A stretch of 47,746 nt of DNA, from contig JBNGIQ010009406.1 in assembly GCA_049999765.1 (NCBI GenBank), positions 170,291 through 218,036 on the forward strand, given 5' to 3'. Shown here in pieces: positions 32,621-44,869 of this stretch. A program made the translations under genes and the position numbers. Numbering within the stretch: the first letter of the stretch is position 1; every line of letters starts with the position of its first letter. The DNA is from Phaeoceros laevis (lineage: Eukaryota; Anthocerotophyta; Anthocerotopsida; Notothyladales). The notes under the pieces are model-generated. The model worked only from the letters and a program-made list of their open reading frames with translations, had not been told where the DNA came from and ran no database searches.

Positions 32621-34569
32621 TTAGATCGGCTCTTTCAGCATTGGGACAAACAAAGAAATTTGCTTGCTCGCAACCCAGAGCTGCTCGGATCTGCTTTCCC
32701 TGGAGGTGGACATCACCATGGTCGGGTTGCATCCGATGTGGCCCCTGCTAATCGGATTTCCTGTGGCAACAGAATACAGAGAGAGGTTGTTGGAACGTTC
32801 TCCAGGAGTTGCCACTGCCTTGCCATGATTCACAAAGGCAGGTCTGTATATGTTCTTGCATCTGGTCAACGTCGGGTGAACATGCCCTGAAAGCTTGTGC
32901 AGGTGGCTCGCAGACTTCCGGATGTCGTGTATAACTAGCTTCGGATCATTGCTCGCTGAGAGGAGCAGGTTGTCCTGCCAGATGTTCCACTCCACCACAT
33001 TCACTGATGTCAGGTGGGATGCCTCCAGAGTCTTGGTGCAGGGTTCTCGCAGACGGAGATCCAACAAACAAATAGTGCCGTTCAACCCACACGAGGCCAT
33101 GATGTTGCTATCCCTGCGACAAACCGAACTCTTCACATTAGGGGTCTCCAAATGGTGTAAAATTTGATGTACTGTAGTGTGCAGCTGCTTGGTTTGGTGC
33201 ATACCTGAAGCGGACTCCCTTCACAGCACCATAATGGAATCCTGACATTGACCGTACTTGCCGAAAGTTGCCATCAGCGAGGACAGCCACAGACACAGAC
33301 GAGTCCTTAGAACTGGTGGCAATCTGGCCTTGGAACTCATGCATGGCAAAAATACCAGCAGAGTGCAGTTCGGTCGTTTCCGCGACCACCCGAGGCAGAG
33401 TGCCTCGTAGCTGCTGATGCTGCTTGTTCACATCCCAGAGAGCAACTCTCCTATCATTGGAGCTCGACAGCACCAGCGTTGCACCTTCCTGCAAGCAACT
33501 TTCCGCATGTTGGCTTCTGGGATACCGCAAGAGCAGGAAAAAGTAACAGATACTCCAAGCAAGCTGGATAACTTTTCTGGACACGGAGGATTTTCACCTG
33601 GTGTTGCGTAGATAGAAATTGGATATGAGAGATCCAGCCTGCACCTCCTTGCCAGGACAACAAGGGCTCTACCTCGTCTTCACAAGACTCAACACCTACG
33701 GAAGTCGGAATGCTTGTCCCGTATATGGAAATCCTCCCTTGGTGTCCAGCAGCAGCCAGCAGAATGGCTTCTCCTCCAGAGAAAAGTGTATCCATGGTGT
33801 AGATCCTCGTCAAAGCCGAATCAAACAAATTCCTCCCCGCAAGCTGAAACCCGACAATGTCTTGATCGAAAACATCTGAACCCCTCCCCTCATGACGGTC
33901 AGCAGCTGACTCTACACCTGCATCCGCCTCACTGCCCTTTTGCCCGAGGACATTGCTATCCTCCGCTGGCAATGAGCTGGTCCAGCCGCAGGTGTAGCGG
34001 ACAACCAACGACTCATCATATGAGGGCACCTCCGTCACCGTCTTCGCAGGCAATGAGCCACTCCAGCCGCAGGTGTAGCGGACATCATATGAGGGCACCT
34101 CCGCCACCACCTTCACTGCCGGGTCCTCCCGGATAGAACCGCTTTCCGCCACTTCCCCTTGTTCCCTCGCCCTCACTCTCGCGCTCCTCCTCACAGGCAG
34201 GCTGGGCTTTGCCGGGACCTTCACCCGCGGAGGTGCACACGAGACAGCATTGCCGCGCCCTCTGCGCTCCAGCTCGGCCTTGGCTGTGTCAATGCCAAGG
34301 CTGTGCAAAATCTCATTGTTCCTGCGGATGTTCTCTGCCCTCTGCCGCTCATATGCTGTCATGCCGTCATCCATACCCGCGGGCGCAGCCGCCACCCTCC
34401 TCCGCTTCTTCCAGAGATCCATTCCCCCTAGCACGCTACCCTCCTCCCCCGAGAGTCCCGCCGCTTCCGCTATTCCCGCATCTGGTGTTCCTACATCCGA
34501 CCCGAGTCTCCGCTTCTTCAAGTCATCGTTGAGTTCAGGCGGACAGTCATCTGCACAAAAGGGATCCAT
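32621..34569 (-). CDS. WDR76: WD40-repeat protein, WDR76/CMR1-like
   Basis: Predicted nuclear WD40 protein of 582 aa. Exons: 34569-33598, 33488-33205 and 33113-32621, with phases matching (0, 2). The N-terminus has a basic patch (DLWKKRRRV) and the helical signature MTAYERQRAENIRRNNEILH typical of WDR76 relatives, then RRSARVRAREQ. WD repeats follow: LVLSSSNDRRVALWDVNK, IATSSKDSSVSVAVL, IMASCGLNGTICLLDLR, LLLSASNDPKLVIHDIR. WDR76 and yeast Cmr1 act in DNA damage response and as CUL4-DDB1-associated factors. Residues about 150-205 contain an imperfect internal duplication (EVPSYDVRYTCGWSGSLPA, then EVPSYDESLVVRYTCGWTSS). The ATG at 34569 is the first in frame before the MDPFCADD start. Confidence 0.88.
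33960..34111 (-). repeat. Internal tandem repeat in the WDR76-like gene
   Basis: Two units of about 70-77 bp, at about 34111-34043 and 34036-33960 on the minus strand, share GAGGTGCCCTCATATGATG and GTCCGCTACACCTGCGGCTG nearly exactly. The second carries an extra 12 bp (ESLV). High identity indicates a fairly recent duplication in a linker, not part of a WD blade. Confidence 0.85.
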
Positions 34570-35290
34570 TTCCGTGAAGAAGGAGCATATCACGCTCTGC
34601 TGCATTGCTCCGGGATAACCCGACTCCACAAGTCACACATGGAGAGTGACAGAGGAGCGAGCAACGAAGTTTGCCGCCAGACCTCGTCTTCCCGCCATCC
34701 GTTTCCGGAGGGAGGGAAATTTTCCAACCAGGACGAGGGTTCGAACCGCGTGGCAGGGTCCAACTGTCCTGGGTTATGAGTGCTCCTACCTACGGACATA
34801 TTTATTGCGACCGAATGAGGAATCCGACCGCCCCGCCATGGCGCTGTCGAGTACACCAAGGCTCGGGCGAGCCACCCAAGGCAATTGCCTTCTTCATTTA
34901 TCCCTCCCCCGCACCCTTCCTTCGCATTCTGGTTCTGCTTTCCTTTCCTGTCAGACGAGTCTACACTTCGTTGCTTCACTCGCATCCGGCTTTCCTGCTA
35001 GATCATTTGCCTCGCTCCGCCTCGAGCTCCTGCCTTCTCCGCCTACAGGTCCGTACGGCTTAGGGATTGCGCTCCGCTGGATCATCCAGATGCCTGTTGC
35101 CAGCGGTCAAGCTTTTTGCTCATTTTTTTAGCTGCATGCCGGAGGAGAGAGATCTTGAGCTGGATGTGGCTATTGCATGTGTCTGCTTTTCCCTCCCGAG
35201 ATTGCAGCAACTACTTGTGTCTTGGACTGACCAGATGCGGATATTGCTTTCTCAGTGTGCAAGCGGAACCCGAGCTGCTAAATCCTCGAC
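34570..35290. promoter_or_regulatory. Bidirectional promoter interval (WDR76-like / ACP)
   Basis: 720 bp separate the divergent starts of the WDR76-like gene (-) and the acyl carrier protein gene (+). The plus side is rich in C and T (CTTTCCTTTCC near 34950, CCTGCCTTCTCCGCC near 35030), as in many plant leaders. No TATA box is evident on either side. Confidence 0.4.
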
Positions 35291-36157
35291 ATGGCTTGCG
35301 TTTCTGCTTCTATGGCAAAGATGGCCGCTGCAGCTTTGCCTTCCGGCACTCAGCAAGGGGTCAGTGAGGAACTTTTGATGTTGTCGAAATTCCGGGTTGT
35401 CGCGCTGTTGTTGGTGACTGGAGTTGGTAACAACGAGCAAATTTTGTTGTTTGGCTTGGTGGCAGTCCTTGGTCAGATTTGAGGGGCTGAAGGCGTTTCC
35501 TGTGCAAAGAAGATCAGTTGTAGCTTTCGCACCGTCCACTACATCTCAGCGCCTGCACATCTCCTGTGCCGTAGGCCCTCTACCCTTTCAAGTGAATTTT
35601 GCATCTTTTCGGAAGGTTTTGAGGTTTTGGACTAAGTCCCATTTTCCTTGGTTGCCTTGGAAGTGCGGTGTGGCGTAAGGTATGTGCGCATTCGCTTCGT
35701 ATGAGTTTACTCAGAGTTGAATTGTACTGGCATGCAGAAAGCCGATCAGGTCATTGTTGAAAAAGTGAAGGATGTAATTTGCAAGCAATTGGCCGTGGAT
35801 TCCAAGGATGTGGTCCCGGACTCCAAGATTGCCGATCTTGGGGCCGACTCCCTTGACACTGTAAGTACCGGTCGACACTAGTCAAAAAGGTGTAAGAAAA
35901 CAGATCGGAAAGGTCAATTCGTGAATGCGTGCTTCTAGTACACTCGTGGAACTTGCACTTCCTTTTTGGTTGGTTGAGTCTGTGTGAGTGGTAGGTGGTT
36001 CTCACCAAGCACAACGGGGATGCAGGTGGAGATTATGATGGCTTTGGAAGAACAGTTTGAAATTAGTTTGAGCCAGGAGGGGAATGAAAAGATCGTGACT
36101 GTTCAAGATGCTGCCGACCTCATTCACGATGTGCGCCAGAAGGAGGCACAGGCTTAA
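35291..36157 (+). CDS. ACP: Acyl carrier protein, plastid type II FAS
   Basis: Carries growing acyl chains on 4'-phosphopantetheine during plastid fatty acid synthesis. Exons: 35291-35359, 35466-35570, 35738-35860 and 36026-36157, all phase 0, giving 142 aa. The transit peptide spans the first two exons (MACVSASMAKMAAAALPSG, then FEGLKAFPVQRRS, ending near HISCA). The mature protein begins close to KADQVIVEKVKDVICKQL. S96 in GADSLDT is the attachment serine; the third intron falls directly after DSLDT. The last exon gives VEIMMALEEQFEISLSQEG and ends QKEAQA. The first donor (GGG/GTCAGT) is weak, but it is the one that keeps the frame with the TGGCAG acceptor. The length is normal for the family. 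Confidence 0.93.
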
Positions 36158-36788
36158 GTGGCATGGTCTCCCTGACCAACGAAGGAAATTATTCTCTCAT
36201 CGGCTCCACTCGGGCACTAGGTTTTGCTACTCAGGATTGTAGTTGGTAGGAATTTGCTTGTGAGGACTCCAAAATAGGAGCCGAGTGCCGACATAAGTGG
36301 TTCAAGATTATTTCCTCCCTAGAAATTTTTGGGAGACAATTCTTTAGGCCGTGGAAATAAGTGCCGTTTTCAAGTTTCACCGCCTTGATCTTGAAACTTT
36401 ATTGCGTGTTTCCATTTCTTGCAAGATGATCCTACAATTGCTCGCCGGTCTGTTGTGTGTCCTGCCTCCCTATGCAACCGGGCAGCTGATCATTAGCCCC
36501 CGAACCCAGCACAACCTGCGTTGTAAATCTACTCCACTCCAAGCTTGCTTCTCCATGTCACCTTTTCGTGACCCTGTGACGGCACGGATACTACAAAAGG
36601 TTTCCGTTCCCGCGGGCCACGGAAATTGTGAGAACTAAACGCCAAATGAGCGATTCATTACCAAGCTTCTCGTGCCTATCTAGCATATGCCTACTACAAG
36701 CCACAAGAAGCGGAGGAATCACTGCAGACAGCTGAGCCATTTGAGTCCAGTTGGGATGAACTCTTTATAACCAGACTAGGCAGCCAGA
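36158..36788. other. Convergent 3' flanks (ACP / UCH)
   Basis: 630 bp between the stops of the plus-strand ACP gene and the minus-strand UCH gene. No gene or repeat is supported. Confidence 0.4.
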
Positions 36789-38551
36789 CTATTCTCCGGC
36801 GAGAGCAATGACATTGAAATTGAGGGTGTTGGGATATTTTCCAATGAACTCCTGAATAACTCTACCCGCATCCTGACAGACATGACACCAAGTTATATTC
36901 ACAAGAAAAGAAGACATGACACCAAGTTAGAAACCGGGTAACAACTGTTACAGGATCCAGTTCATGCGCAACTGGTTACGTGCATACCTTCAGAAGCGAA
37001 TCAGGCTTTGAGGGTCCAAGATCGATTGGCTTTCTCCTCCGCCCGTCCAGCTCATAGAGCACACCATTAACACAGACGTAGCAGACAAAGTGCAGATCCA
37101 CACTTGTGCTTAGATCTGGTGGCTGAGAATTGCCAGCAAAATCCCAGTCAGTACAAACAACCTGTAGGCAGATATCAAAACCAAACTTGGAACAGACTAG
37201 ACTAGCAGAACAAGATCACCTCTGTATCGCCAGCACTGGCAGCAACAGCATGAGCACCTTCAATCTCTCTATCCTTTTCCAGGAAGTGTGCTCTCTGCAG
37301 AGGACGATTCATTGTTGGTTAAGACTTCACTGCCTGACAGATTATCACAAAAGGAAGGAAAACCCAACTCCACGACCAACTTACATCAAGAGGAGACAAT
37401 TTGGCTGTGGCCTGGAAAAATCTATCAAAGTAGGAACCCTCTTCTGCAGAATGGGAACAGCTATCGTTCACTTCCCTCGGTTCATTAATTTAAAAGCTGG
37501 ACATACAAGGAATGGGCAAGTGGGCCAAGGTAGACGCATACCCAGTTTCAAGTGTGACAGATTGTTGCCAATAGCGTGCAGAAGCCCAATAGTACCGCAA
37601 GCATTGCCCACAGTCTGCTCCATAAAATATAGGTCTTCGCTGACCTGCAAATAGCTCACCTTTCCTATGTCACCGACATGTTTCTGAATTTAAGTTTAGT
37701 AGACGAGATGTGTCAATTCACAATCTGTTACCAGTTCTCCTCTTTAGGTCTTTGTACCTTCCTGACCATTAACAAACCCAGCTTCTCAAAGTCAAGGAAA
37801 TGGCTCACCTTTAGGCCGCCCTCTGTTATCCTCTGATCTTCGGACTTCCTTGCAGCTTCAGACTGTCAAATATTCAGCTCAACGCACTGATGGTTAGAAA
37901 GGACATGTAGCCCAGGGATACATGGACGACTAGCAATTCTTGGTAGGCAACGATGCTCTAAATCTGGCCCGTCTCACCCAGTCATATTGAAAGAAAATGT
38001 GCAAAACAGAGCAGGCAATCACCTCATCCGTGATTGGGAACAGAAAGAGCACAGCAAGTACTGGAGTAGGAACCATTGCGAGCAAATCATCGTCAAACCC
38101 GTAAACGTCATGGAAAGCTGCACCTCCCGGCAATCCCAGCCCTTGCACAAACTGCACACTCCAAAATCACCACGTCAGCCGGTATCGTGCGAACTCTGCT
38201 CAATCTGTGAGAGCATGGAACATCCGCACAATCCTTGCAGCAAAGCATGGGCAATCAACCTATCCGTCAATTGCGCCATCACCGGCAGGCATGCGCACAG
38301 TCTTTCCTCTCCTCATCTCAGCAGTTAGATGACCACTTCAGACCTACTTGTTGCGCTGAGTTCTCACTTCCGGTCTCACACTCATCCAGCACAACCGACA
38401 GCACAAGCGACGAGCCAGCTGAATTGACACTACAGTACAAATTGCACCAAGATGCACACAGAGGGGTGTAATAGAGTGGCGTCACCTGGTTCATGACGTC
38501 TGGGTTGGCCTCCAGCGGCAACCACCGCTTCTTGCCGCCAGACTCCGCCAT
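36789..38551 (-). CDS. UCH3: Ubiquitin C-terminal hydrolase, UCHL3-like (C12)
   Basis: A cysteine protease that releases ubiquitin (or NEDD8/RUB) from small C-terminal adducts. Eight exons in consistent phase: 38551-38486, 38151-38023, 37862-37809, 37644-37542, 37443-37385, 37294-37220, 37161-36988 and 36872-36789, giving 247 aa. It starts [20 protein letters not shown] as in UCHL3. The active site is complete: Q93 and C99 in [20 protein letters not shown]186 in VDLHFVC and D201 in YELDGR. The His-Asp spacing is exactly the canonical 15. The Cys-His spacing is about 13 residues longer than in human UCHL3, caused by a longer crossover loop ([15 protein letters not shown]), which could affect which adducts fit. 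It ends [13 protein letters not shown]. Confidence 0.95.
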
Positions 38552-38918
38552 GGCTGCTGCTGCAAGGCGTGCGTCTACACGCTCTAATCGTCAGAACAAC
38601 TGCTGTGAAGCACTTGCCAAATCAGCAAGAGCTACAGCTCGCGAAGGCAATAAAAAGTCAATGAGTTTCCGTGACGCCTGTACACTGGAAGTTACAGTCA
38701 TTGCGTTGAAGGCATAGCCTATATGGCTCACAGAGGAGGATCTCCTGCATCGCTGACGCTCCGATCACCAGACCATTTCTGGCGCACGCAACGAATTCTT
38801 GGCGCAAAGACGTGTATCGCGGTGATTGGGAGAAGAAGGAATTTTATTCGTGCTGCAAGCGTCTGTTGTCTACGCTGGTGCACACATTCAGTACAGGTTG
38901 CAAGCGGGGATTTTTGGC
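38552..38918. other. Short intergenic region upstream of UCH
   Basis: 367 bp between the UCH start and the kinesin stop, on the same strand. It must hold both the UCH promoter and the kinesin 3' end. No distinct motif is seen. Confidence 0.35.
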
Positions 38919-41900
38919 TCACGATGGCCCAATGTTTGCCTTAACTTCCGTTCCAGCCATTCTAGAGACAGCTGAAGGGGCAATGTTGGTGATGCCCACA
39001 AGCTGCTGTTCACTGGAGGACAATGGTGAACGATTTGTTTCAAACCGTAGGAGGTCCGGTGAATATTGGGCTTCTTGGATCTGCGAAGGAAGACACGAGG
39101 GCATCAGCAAGACAAACAACCGCCCTTTAATGAAGCAGCCTTGCGGAGGTATGGACGTACTTGGTTCCGGTGGAGGCGGTCTGTCAGCCAATGAGCTGAG
39201 CATAAACTCTCCATCCCCTTCCTGCCCTTTGAATAGGCAGATGGTCTCGAACCACCTGTAGAAGGACAGAAGCAGCTTCTTCCTGCACTCTTGCAACTGT
39301 AAAATACGAGCCTTGCAGGTCAGAATACCCAGTTTACCTCATTTCTGCAGAGAGAGAGAGGACGTTTGTATACATTCAGAATGAACCGCCCACCTCGAAA
39401 TGAAGTAACTCAATTTCGCCTTTGGCTCGCTTCAATTCTGCCAAATCTTTCACATACGATGCCTGTAAGAATTTATACCTGACATGCAAAGTAGAGAGGA
39501 AAGTGGGTTAGCCAGGAGGCCATGGTTTATGCTCGCAATGAACTAAGAATGCCACGTGGCCCTCATTTTGATCACCTCTCCACAATTTTTTCAGTCTCTT
39601 CTGTGACTGGTGGGAACTCCCGCAAAGCAGTACTTTGCGTGATCAACTCTGTCTGGACATTGGCTTCTACAACAACTTGTCTGGAAGCTTCAAGTACAGC
39701 TGCCTGTTTTCGATCTAGCAACCTCTGGGTTTGTCCAAAGGACTCTGTTGGAACAGCGTTCTCTTCAACTTGTCTGACAGCAAGTACCTTCTGCAAACAG
39801 GATGGCGCAAAAGGTGAAACCTTGAAATGCAAGCCACTGCCTGTCCAGGCCCTGTTACGTCCCAAAAGAAACAGCACTTACTTTCAGTTCTTCAATCTCC
39901 AACTTGTATCCGTTAAGAGTACTGCTGAGATTCCTTGCATAACGTCTTTTCTGCCTGCACCCACCACAGATGGAATGGCTCGGAAAAGGAGACTTCTCTG
40001 TCATTTACATATATGCACATAGCACACACAATCTGAATCACACACTTGATTTCGTTATGCTTGTCCTTCATTTTGGCATCCTGATCTTGCCCATCTACCA
40101 TGCTGTGCTTGTACTCAACAAAAGCCTGGAAGAGAATGCTCATGCAGTTGATGGCTTAAACGAATTTTGAAGGGGTTTTACTCACACAGAGATCATAAAA
40201 GTAGGACTTACCGCACATCTGTTTGCGCTACCCTCTTCCCATATGCTTGCTGGCACCTTCGCCGGGTCAAACTGCGGTTCCCGGAAGGCTGGTAGTAGGT
40301 CATCTGGCAGACCAGGGAACTCCCCATAACTTTCAGGGCGTGCGGAAGCGGGTGCTAATCCAATATCCAGACCCTAAATTCACAAGACGCCAATCAGACG
40401 TCATCCAAGAAGCTAAAATTTGTATATCGGTGAGAGAATGCATACAGACAAGGTACAAATAAGAGACATACAAATGGAGTCAGCACCCCAACAGCGAGAT
40501 CTCCATCACTTGGATCAGGAAAGGGCTCCGGTTCTGGAGGATCCATGATTGGATCACCCTTAAAACCTGTTAGCAGCTTTTCAAGCTGCAGGTTACAATG
40601 TTAAAAACAGCAGGTAAAAGTGAGAAATAATTCTCTAGCCTGCTCAAACAGTGAGCATCACAGTCCTTAGCAGTGTCACCAGAAGGATTACCTCAGCACG
40701 AAGTGACAACTGCGCTTCCTTAAATAAGCTGAACAGTTCCTTCACCTGCACATGTGTTCATTTTGTCAGTGGGAAGCAAATCATCCATGAATGCAAACAT
40801 CTAACTCGTGCCTTGGCTATCAAGACCATGAACCATGACCATCCTGCCTAACCATTAAAGCATCCAAGCATCACATGTACACCTGCTTAAGGTTGACAAC
40901 AGGCACACTATCAACATCTGCTTCCTCTGTGAGATATGCATTGATTTTCTCCTTAAGTTCCTCTCTTTGATCCTCCCTGTTTTTAAGTGATAATATTGGA
41001 CAGCGAAACAAACACTCTATGATATGACAGTGTTGATCCACCCAAAGGCTAGGTACCAATGCAGTCTTTGCTTAGGGTCTACATAGACCCCAAATGCAAA
41101 TTAAAACGTACGTCAAATCATCGTAGGTTATGTTTGTTCTGCCAGCAAGAGCATCTCGTAGTGCCAATTCCTGCTTCAGCTCAGCTATTTGCTTGACATA
41201 TCTCCTGTAGCATAAACATGGATAATCAGCAGATTGCTTAGAACTACGTATCTGTAAGTGCAGGTAACCCTGCACGCTACACAGAGGAATCCAATAGTTC
41301 TCCAATAAGTTGTCCCTTAACTGTCCACTGCGAAAAGGAAAAAACGACCTTTCGACTGCAGCTGTTGACCACTTCTTATTGAGTAGTGGTACAGTTTTGA
41401 GATACTTCACACGCTGGGCAAACCTACATGTACTGATCTGCATACAGTGTTGCAAAACCATAAGGTACAAAACCGAGTCCTGCCTATCAAGTTAGACATT
41501 TGAAAAACAGCCTTATTTGTACCTCTACATGATTGCAACTATTGAGCTTACTGTCTCATCCAGGAGGTAATCCTCTGACCATGCACATGCAATCATAATG
41601 GTCTTACAGTTGCCTCCAAGTGAATCCCTAAGAATTGTGGTCAATGGGCTTTGGCGAAATGGAATGTAGTCATAGGTGCTTAGCCTCAGGGCCCAGATCG
41701 TCTGAAAGTGGAAACGTAAATTGATTACAAGCAGAGACTGCGAAACAACAAGCAGAGACTGGGAAACCACCAGCGGCACAGAAGGATGGTGGGATTTCAA
41801 ACAGCTCAAGTGGAAATGGACGAACTAACCTGCTCCAGAAACGACAAAGACTTGTTGATACAAGTAACCTCTCTCAAGGACTTGCCTTCAGGTTTTATCT

Positions 41901-43145
41901 TTTTCGTTCGTTCTGTCCCAGCCAAGTCTACCAAGTTGATCTTTGCCATGGTCGTTTCTTGAAACAGCCTTGGTCCAGTATGACGCTCAATGTAAAGGGT
42001 AAATATACAATGGGACCTGCTGGACTTCTGAAACAGGGATAACGCGATGGCTTACTCAACCTAGCATTTCTCTCGGCTCTGCATGCACATAGAGTGAATC
42101 ACCTGGTATCATACCATAGACATACCCCTGCCTAAAAAAGTTGACCCTCTGTTGCTGAGCTGAACGACCTTGCAGGAATGCTTCCAGACAAAAGGCAGAA
42201 CAAACCTCATTGAGGATGTGAGGAGCATTACATCTGTGTTTCTCGCCTTCAAAGAAAAATGCAAGAGCTTCCTTGGCTGTGTGGCATTTGATCTTGTTAG
42301 CTCCTCTAATTTCTTGGTGACCATGAAAGTCTTCAAGCAGCGTTACAATTTTGCCTGATATGCCGGGTGGCTTAGCGAGCAGGTCATAAATACCCTGCCG
42401 ACAACAACAGAAAAGCCAAAACAGCTCAATCTAAGAGCATGGCATCCGTGCAAAAGAATAAAAAAGGTAGGTCAGCACATGATAGAGGGACCAATATTCA
42501 CCTCATTGTAAATTTCCAGATAGGACACATAGATAAAGATCTTTTGCTGCGGTTTCGCCTCTTTCTCAGCAAAAAGCCGTTCCACGACACGAGGTGTGAT
42601 ACCTCTGTACTCCCCTCCAAAAGGCTGTATGACAGCAACAACCTCAGCCACATCATGCATTCAGTTCCTGCACTACAGCTAGAACGAAAACTTGCCTCAC
42701 CTTTGGATCTCCTGTCATCGTGAAGGTTTTGCCAGAGCCAGTTTGCCCATATGCCATGATCGTGCCGTTGAACCCACACAGAGCTTCTTCCACCAGTCGT
42801 TTGCAGCATACATCATAGACTGATTCTTGGCTGGTGGTCTGCACCAAACCATCGTCGCTGGTGCTCACGCTCGACGAACAGAGAATCAAAACGAAGGATC
42901 TGTTACAGAGTTGGCGCATGCCTAACCTGAATGATGCTGTCAAATGGAAACACCATCTGGTCGGTGTAATGCTTGGGAGCACCCGCAGCATTGTACTTTT
43001 GCCAGTCAATACGGACAGTGTTGGTTTTCTCTTCAATGTGGATCTTCTTAGAGGGCCTCGCCGAGGGCCTCAGTCTCAGAAAGACTTTTATCCTGCAATC
43101 CGGCACCGTGAGGTTGGGCATCTTGGGGCGGCCGAGGAGCGGCAT
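38919..43145 (-). CDS. Kinesin-9 family motor protein (KIF9/KLP1-like)
   Basis: An ATP-driven microtubule motor of the kinesin-9 class, which in Chlamydomonas (KLP1) and animals (KIF9, KIF6) acts in the axoneme central apparatus. Resolved motor exons: 43145-42927, 42838-42701, 42624-42502, 42394-42206, 42027-41830, 41701-41552, and one starting at 41437. Motifs: [37 protein letters not shown] (P-loop), [22 protein letters not shown] (switch I), VDLAGTER (switch II), [19 protein letters not shown], and the neck [20 protein letters not shown] characteristic of kinesin-9. Downstream exons are partly resolved: a coiled coil ([20 protein letters not shown]), a Pro-rich linker ([18 protein letters not shown]), [20 protein letters not shown], and a C-terminal FRWFE-like helix ([15 protein letters not shown]) before a disordered tail. 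Expression is expected in sperm cells. Confidence 0.92.
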
Positions 43146-44229
43146 TTTGGTAGTGTGTGCTGGACCGATTCCGTCAGGGTTACGGGTGCGTGAAAGATTG
43201 TCTGAGTAGACGATGGTGAGGCAGCATCATCCGGGCTGGCACTTGCTTCTTCATTTAGGAAGAGGAAGCCTTGCCAAGCCATTCATCATTCCGCCATAAT
43301 CTCCAACTACACCCCCACTTCTCCGACAAATATTACACCCTTGAGTCACAATCCACAATCTCATTTTGCATGCGTGGTTCACACCTCTGCAGAAAATTTC
43401 TGTGATGAAACAAGCTTTTGCCAATGGTCAAGATTCACTATGACAATGCTGCGAGTCTCCACAGCCCTGGAAAGGAATTTCTGCACTTCTGTCTCCTCTA
43501 TGAAAATGTGATCCTAAGCTTCACCCTGAGTCGGAGCTTAATTATGCCTCGGGTTGTGAAAATCTGTCTCTGATGATGACACTCTCCCCCAGCAGTGGGT
43601 GGCGAAGTGTCCGACGGTGGCGAAGTGTCCGACAGAATCTGTAGCGAGGCCGTAATGAGTTCTAAACATTTGGTTAAGGCTATTTGGTCCGGCAGCCCCC
43701 AGCTTATTAGGCACGACTTACATGTCTTCATAGGCTTTTCACCTAAAGGTGAAAGATATAAGACTGCTTGGTGCTGGTGTGGTGTAATTGATATATCTAC
43801 AGAGTCTACACACTCCAAGAGTCCGGTTCAAACTTTTGAGCGTACTACTTAGTGCACTCTATAAGCTCAAGATCATGCTTCACTTTCCTACACACTATCT
43901 CCATTCGTATTTCTTCTGTTTCAAGTTATTTTTCCAGAATCTCATAATTTCATATATTTCTTGAATTTTTGCAAGTTATGCTATTTAATAAGTTCTATTT
44001 TTCATAATTGACTTAATAGATGAACTATGTTAGTATTACTACGTATGAATAATCCAAGAATTTTTTTTTTAGAGCTTTTTTTAGGGGAGCTCATGCTAAA
44101 CATTAGATATTGCAATACAAAACATTCCACTTCAGCCACTATGGGCTCGTCCTCTACCACATGATAGTGGACAGGGTAGGCTGGTTGCACACCAACTTAA
44201 CCCTGGAACTCCTAGGCACGATGTCCCAA
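43146..44229. other. Kinesin upstream region; intergenic
   Basis: The likely kinesin-9 promoter, passing into AT-rich repetitive DNA. A CGAAGTGTCCGACGGTGG / CGAAGTGTCCGACAG short direct repeat lies near 43600-43635. From about 44060 there is a T-run followed by AGAGC (see repeats). No gene is supported. Confidence 0.4.
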
Positions 44230-44259
44230 ACAATCTGAGGGTTGCACTTAAGTGGAGAA

Positions 44260-44530
44260 GTGGAGAAGGTCTTCAGGCCCTATCTGGGCAGCTGCCGCAA
44301 TTGTTTCGGTAAGGCAGGAAAGCTATTCAATCTGTTTAACTTAATGTTATGAATCCAGAGAGCCAGGAAACCAAACCATGAAAACCATGAAACGTGTTGT
44401 ATACTGGATACAATACCAAAAAAATCTCCCTAGTAACTAGACCATTTCTCCAAGGCCTTGCACTGCTTTTGAGAGCCCTTGAGGAGGAACTTCACCTACA
44501 GCTGTTTCCAACCTGACCGACAAGCCAGCT
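44260..44530 (+). repeat. Direct repeat, left copy (about 250 bp)
   Basis: This stretch, containing GCAATTGTTTCGGTAAGGCA and GTGTTGTATACTGGATACAA, recurs at about 45240-45505 with small differences throughout. The two copies flank the assembly gap. No coding capacity is recognised. Probably a dispersed repeat or transposable element fragment. Confidence 0.85.
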
Positions 44531-44769
44531 TAAGGTGCGAGGTAACATTGTGCAAGAGGATTGAAAAATTAGTGTAGACGGTCACATCTGACCCATCATG
44601 GACGTGAAATTTATAGGACCCCAAAGAACAGAAGAACCTATTAGGAACCTAAATACACTAATTGATCTTATAGAAAAATTTCAAAAGCACATAGAACAAA
44701 TATAGAATCAAGAAGCATAAACAAGCTAAAAATATAGCATACTAAAAAAAAGTAAGAAACTATATGAAC

Positions 44770-44869
44770 NNNNNNNNNNNNNNNNNNNNNNNNNNNNNNN
44801 NNNNNNNNNNNNNNNNNNNNNNNNNNNNNNNNNNNNNNNNNNNNNNNNNNNNNNNNNNNNNNNNNNNNN
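44770..44869. other. Assembly gap (100 N)
   Basis: Exactly 100 unknown bases, the conventional placeholder of a scaffold join. The real distance is unknown. AT-rich DNA lies on both sides. Confidence 0.99.

Noticed and set aside
34209-34618. Plus-strand Pro/Ser-rich frames opposite the WDR76 N-terminus
   Set aside because: Antisense to a supported exon, low-complexity, no homology that I can see.
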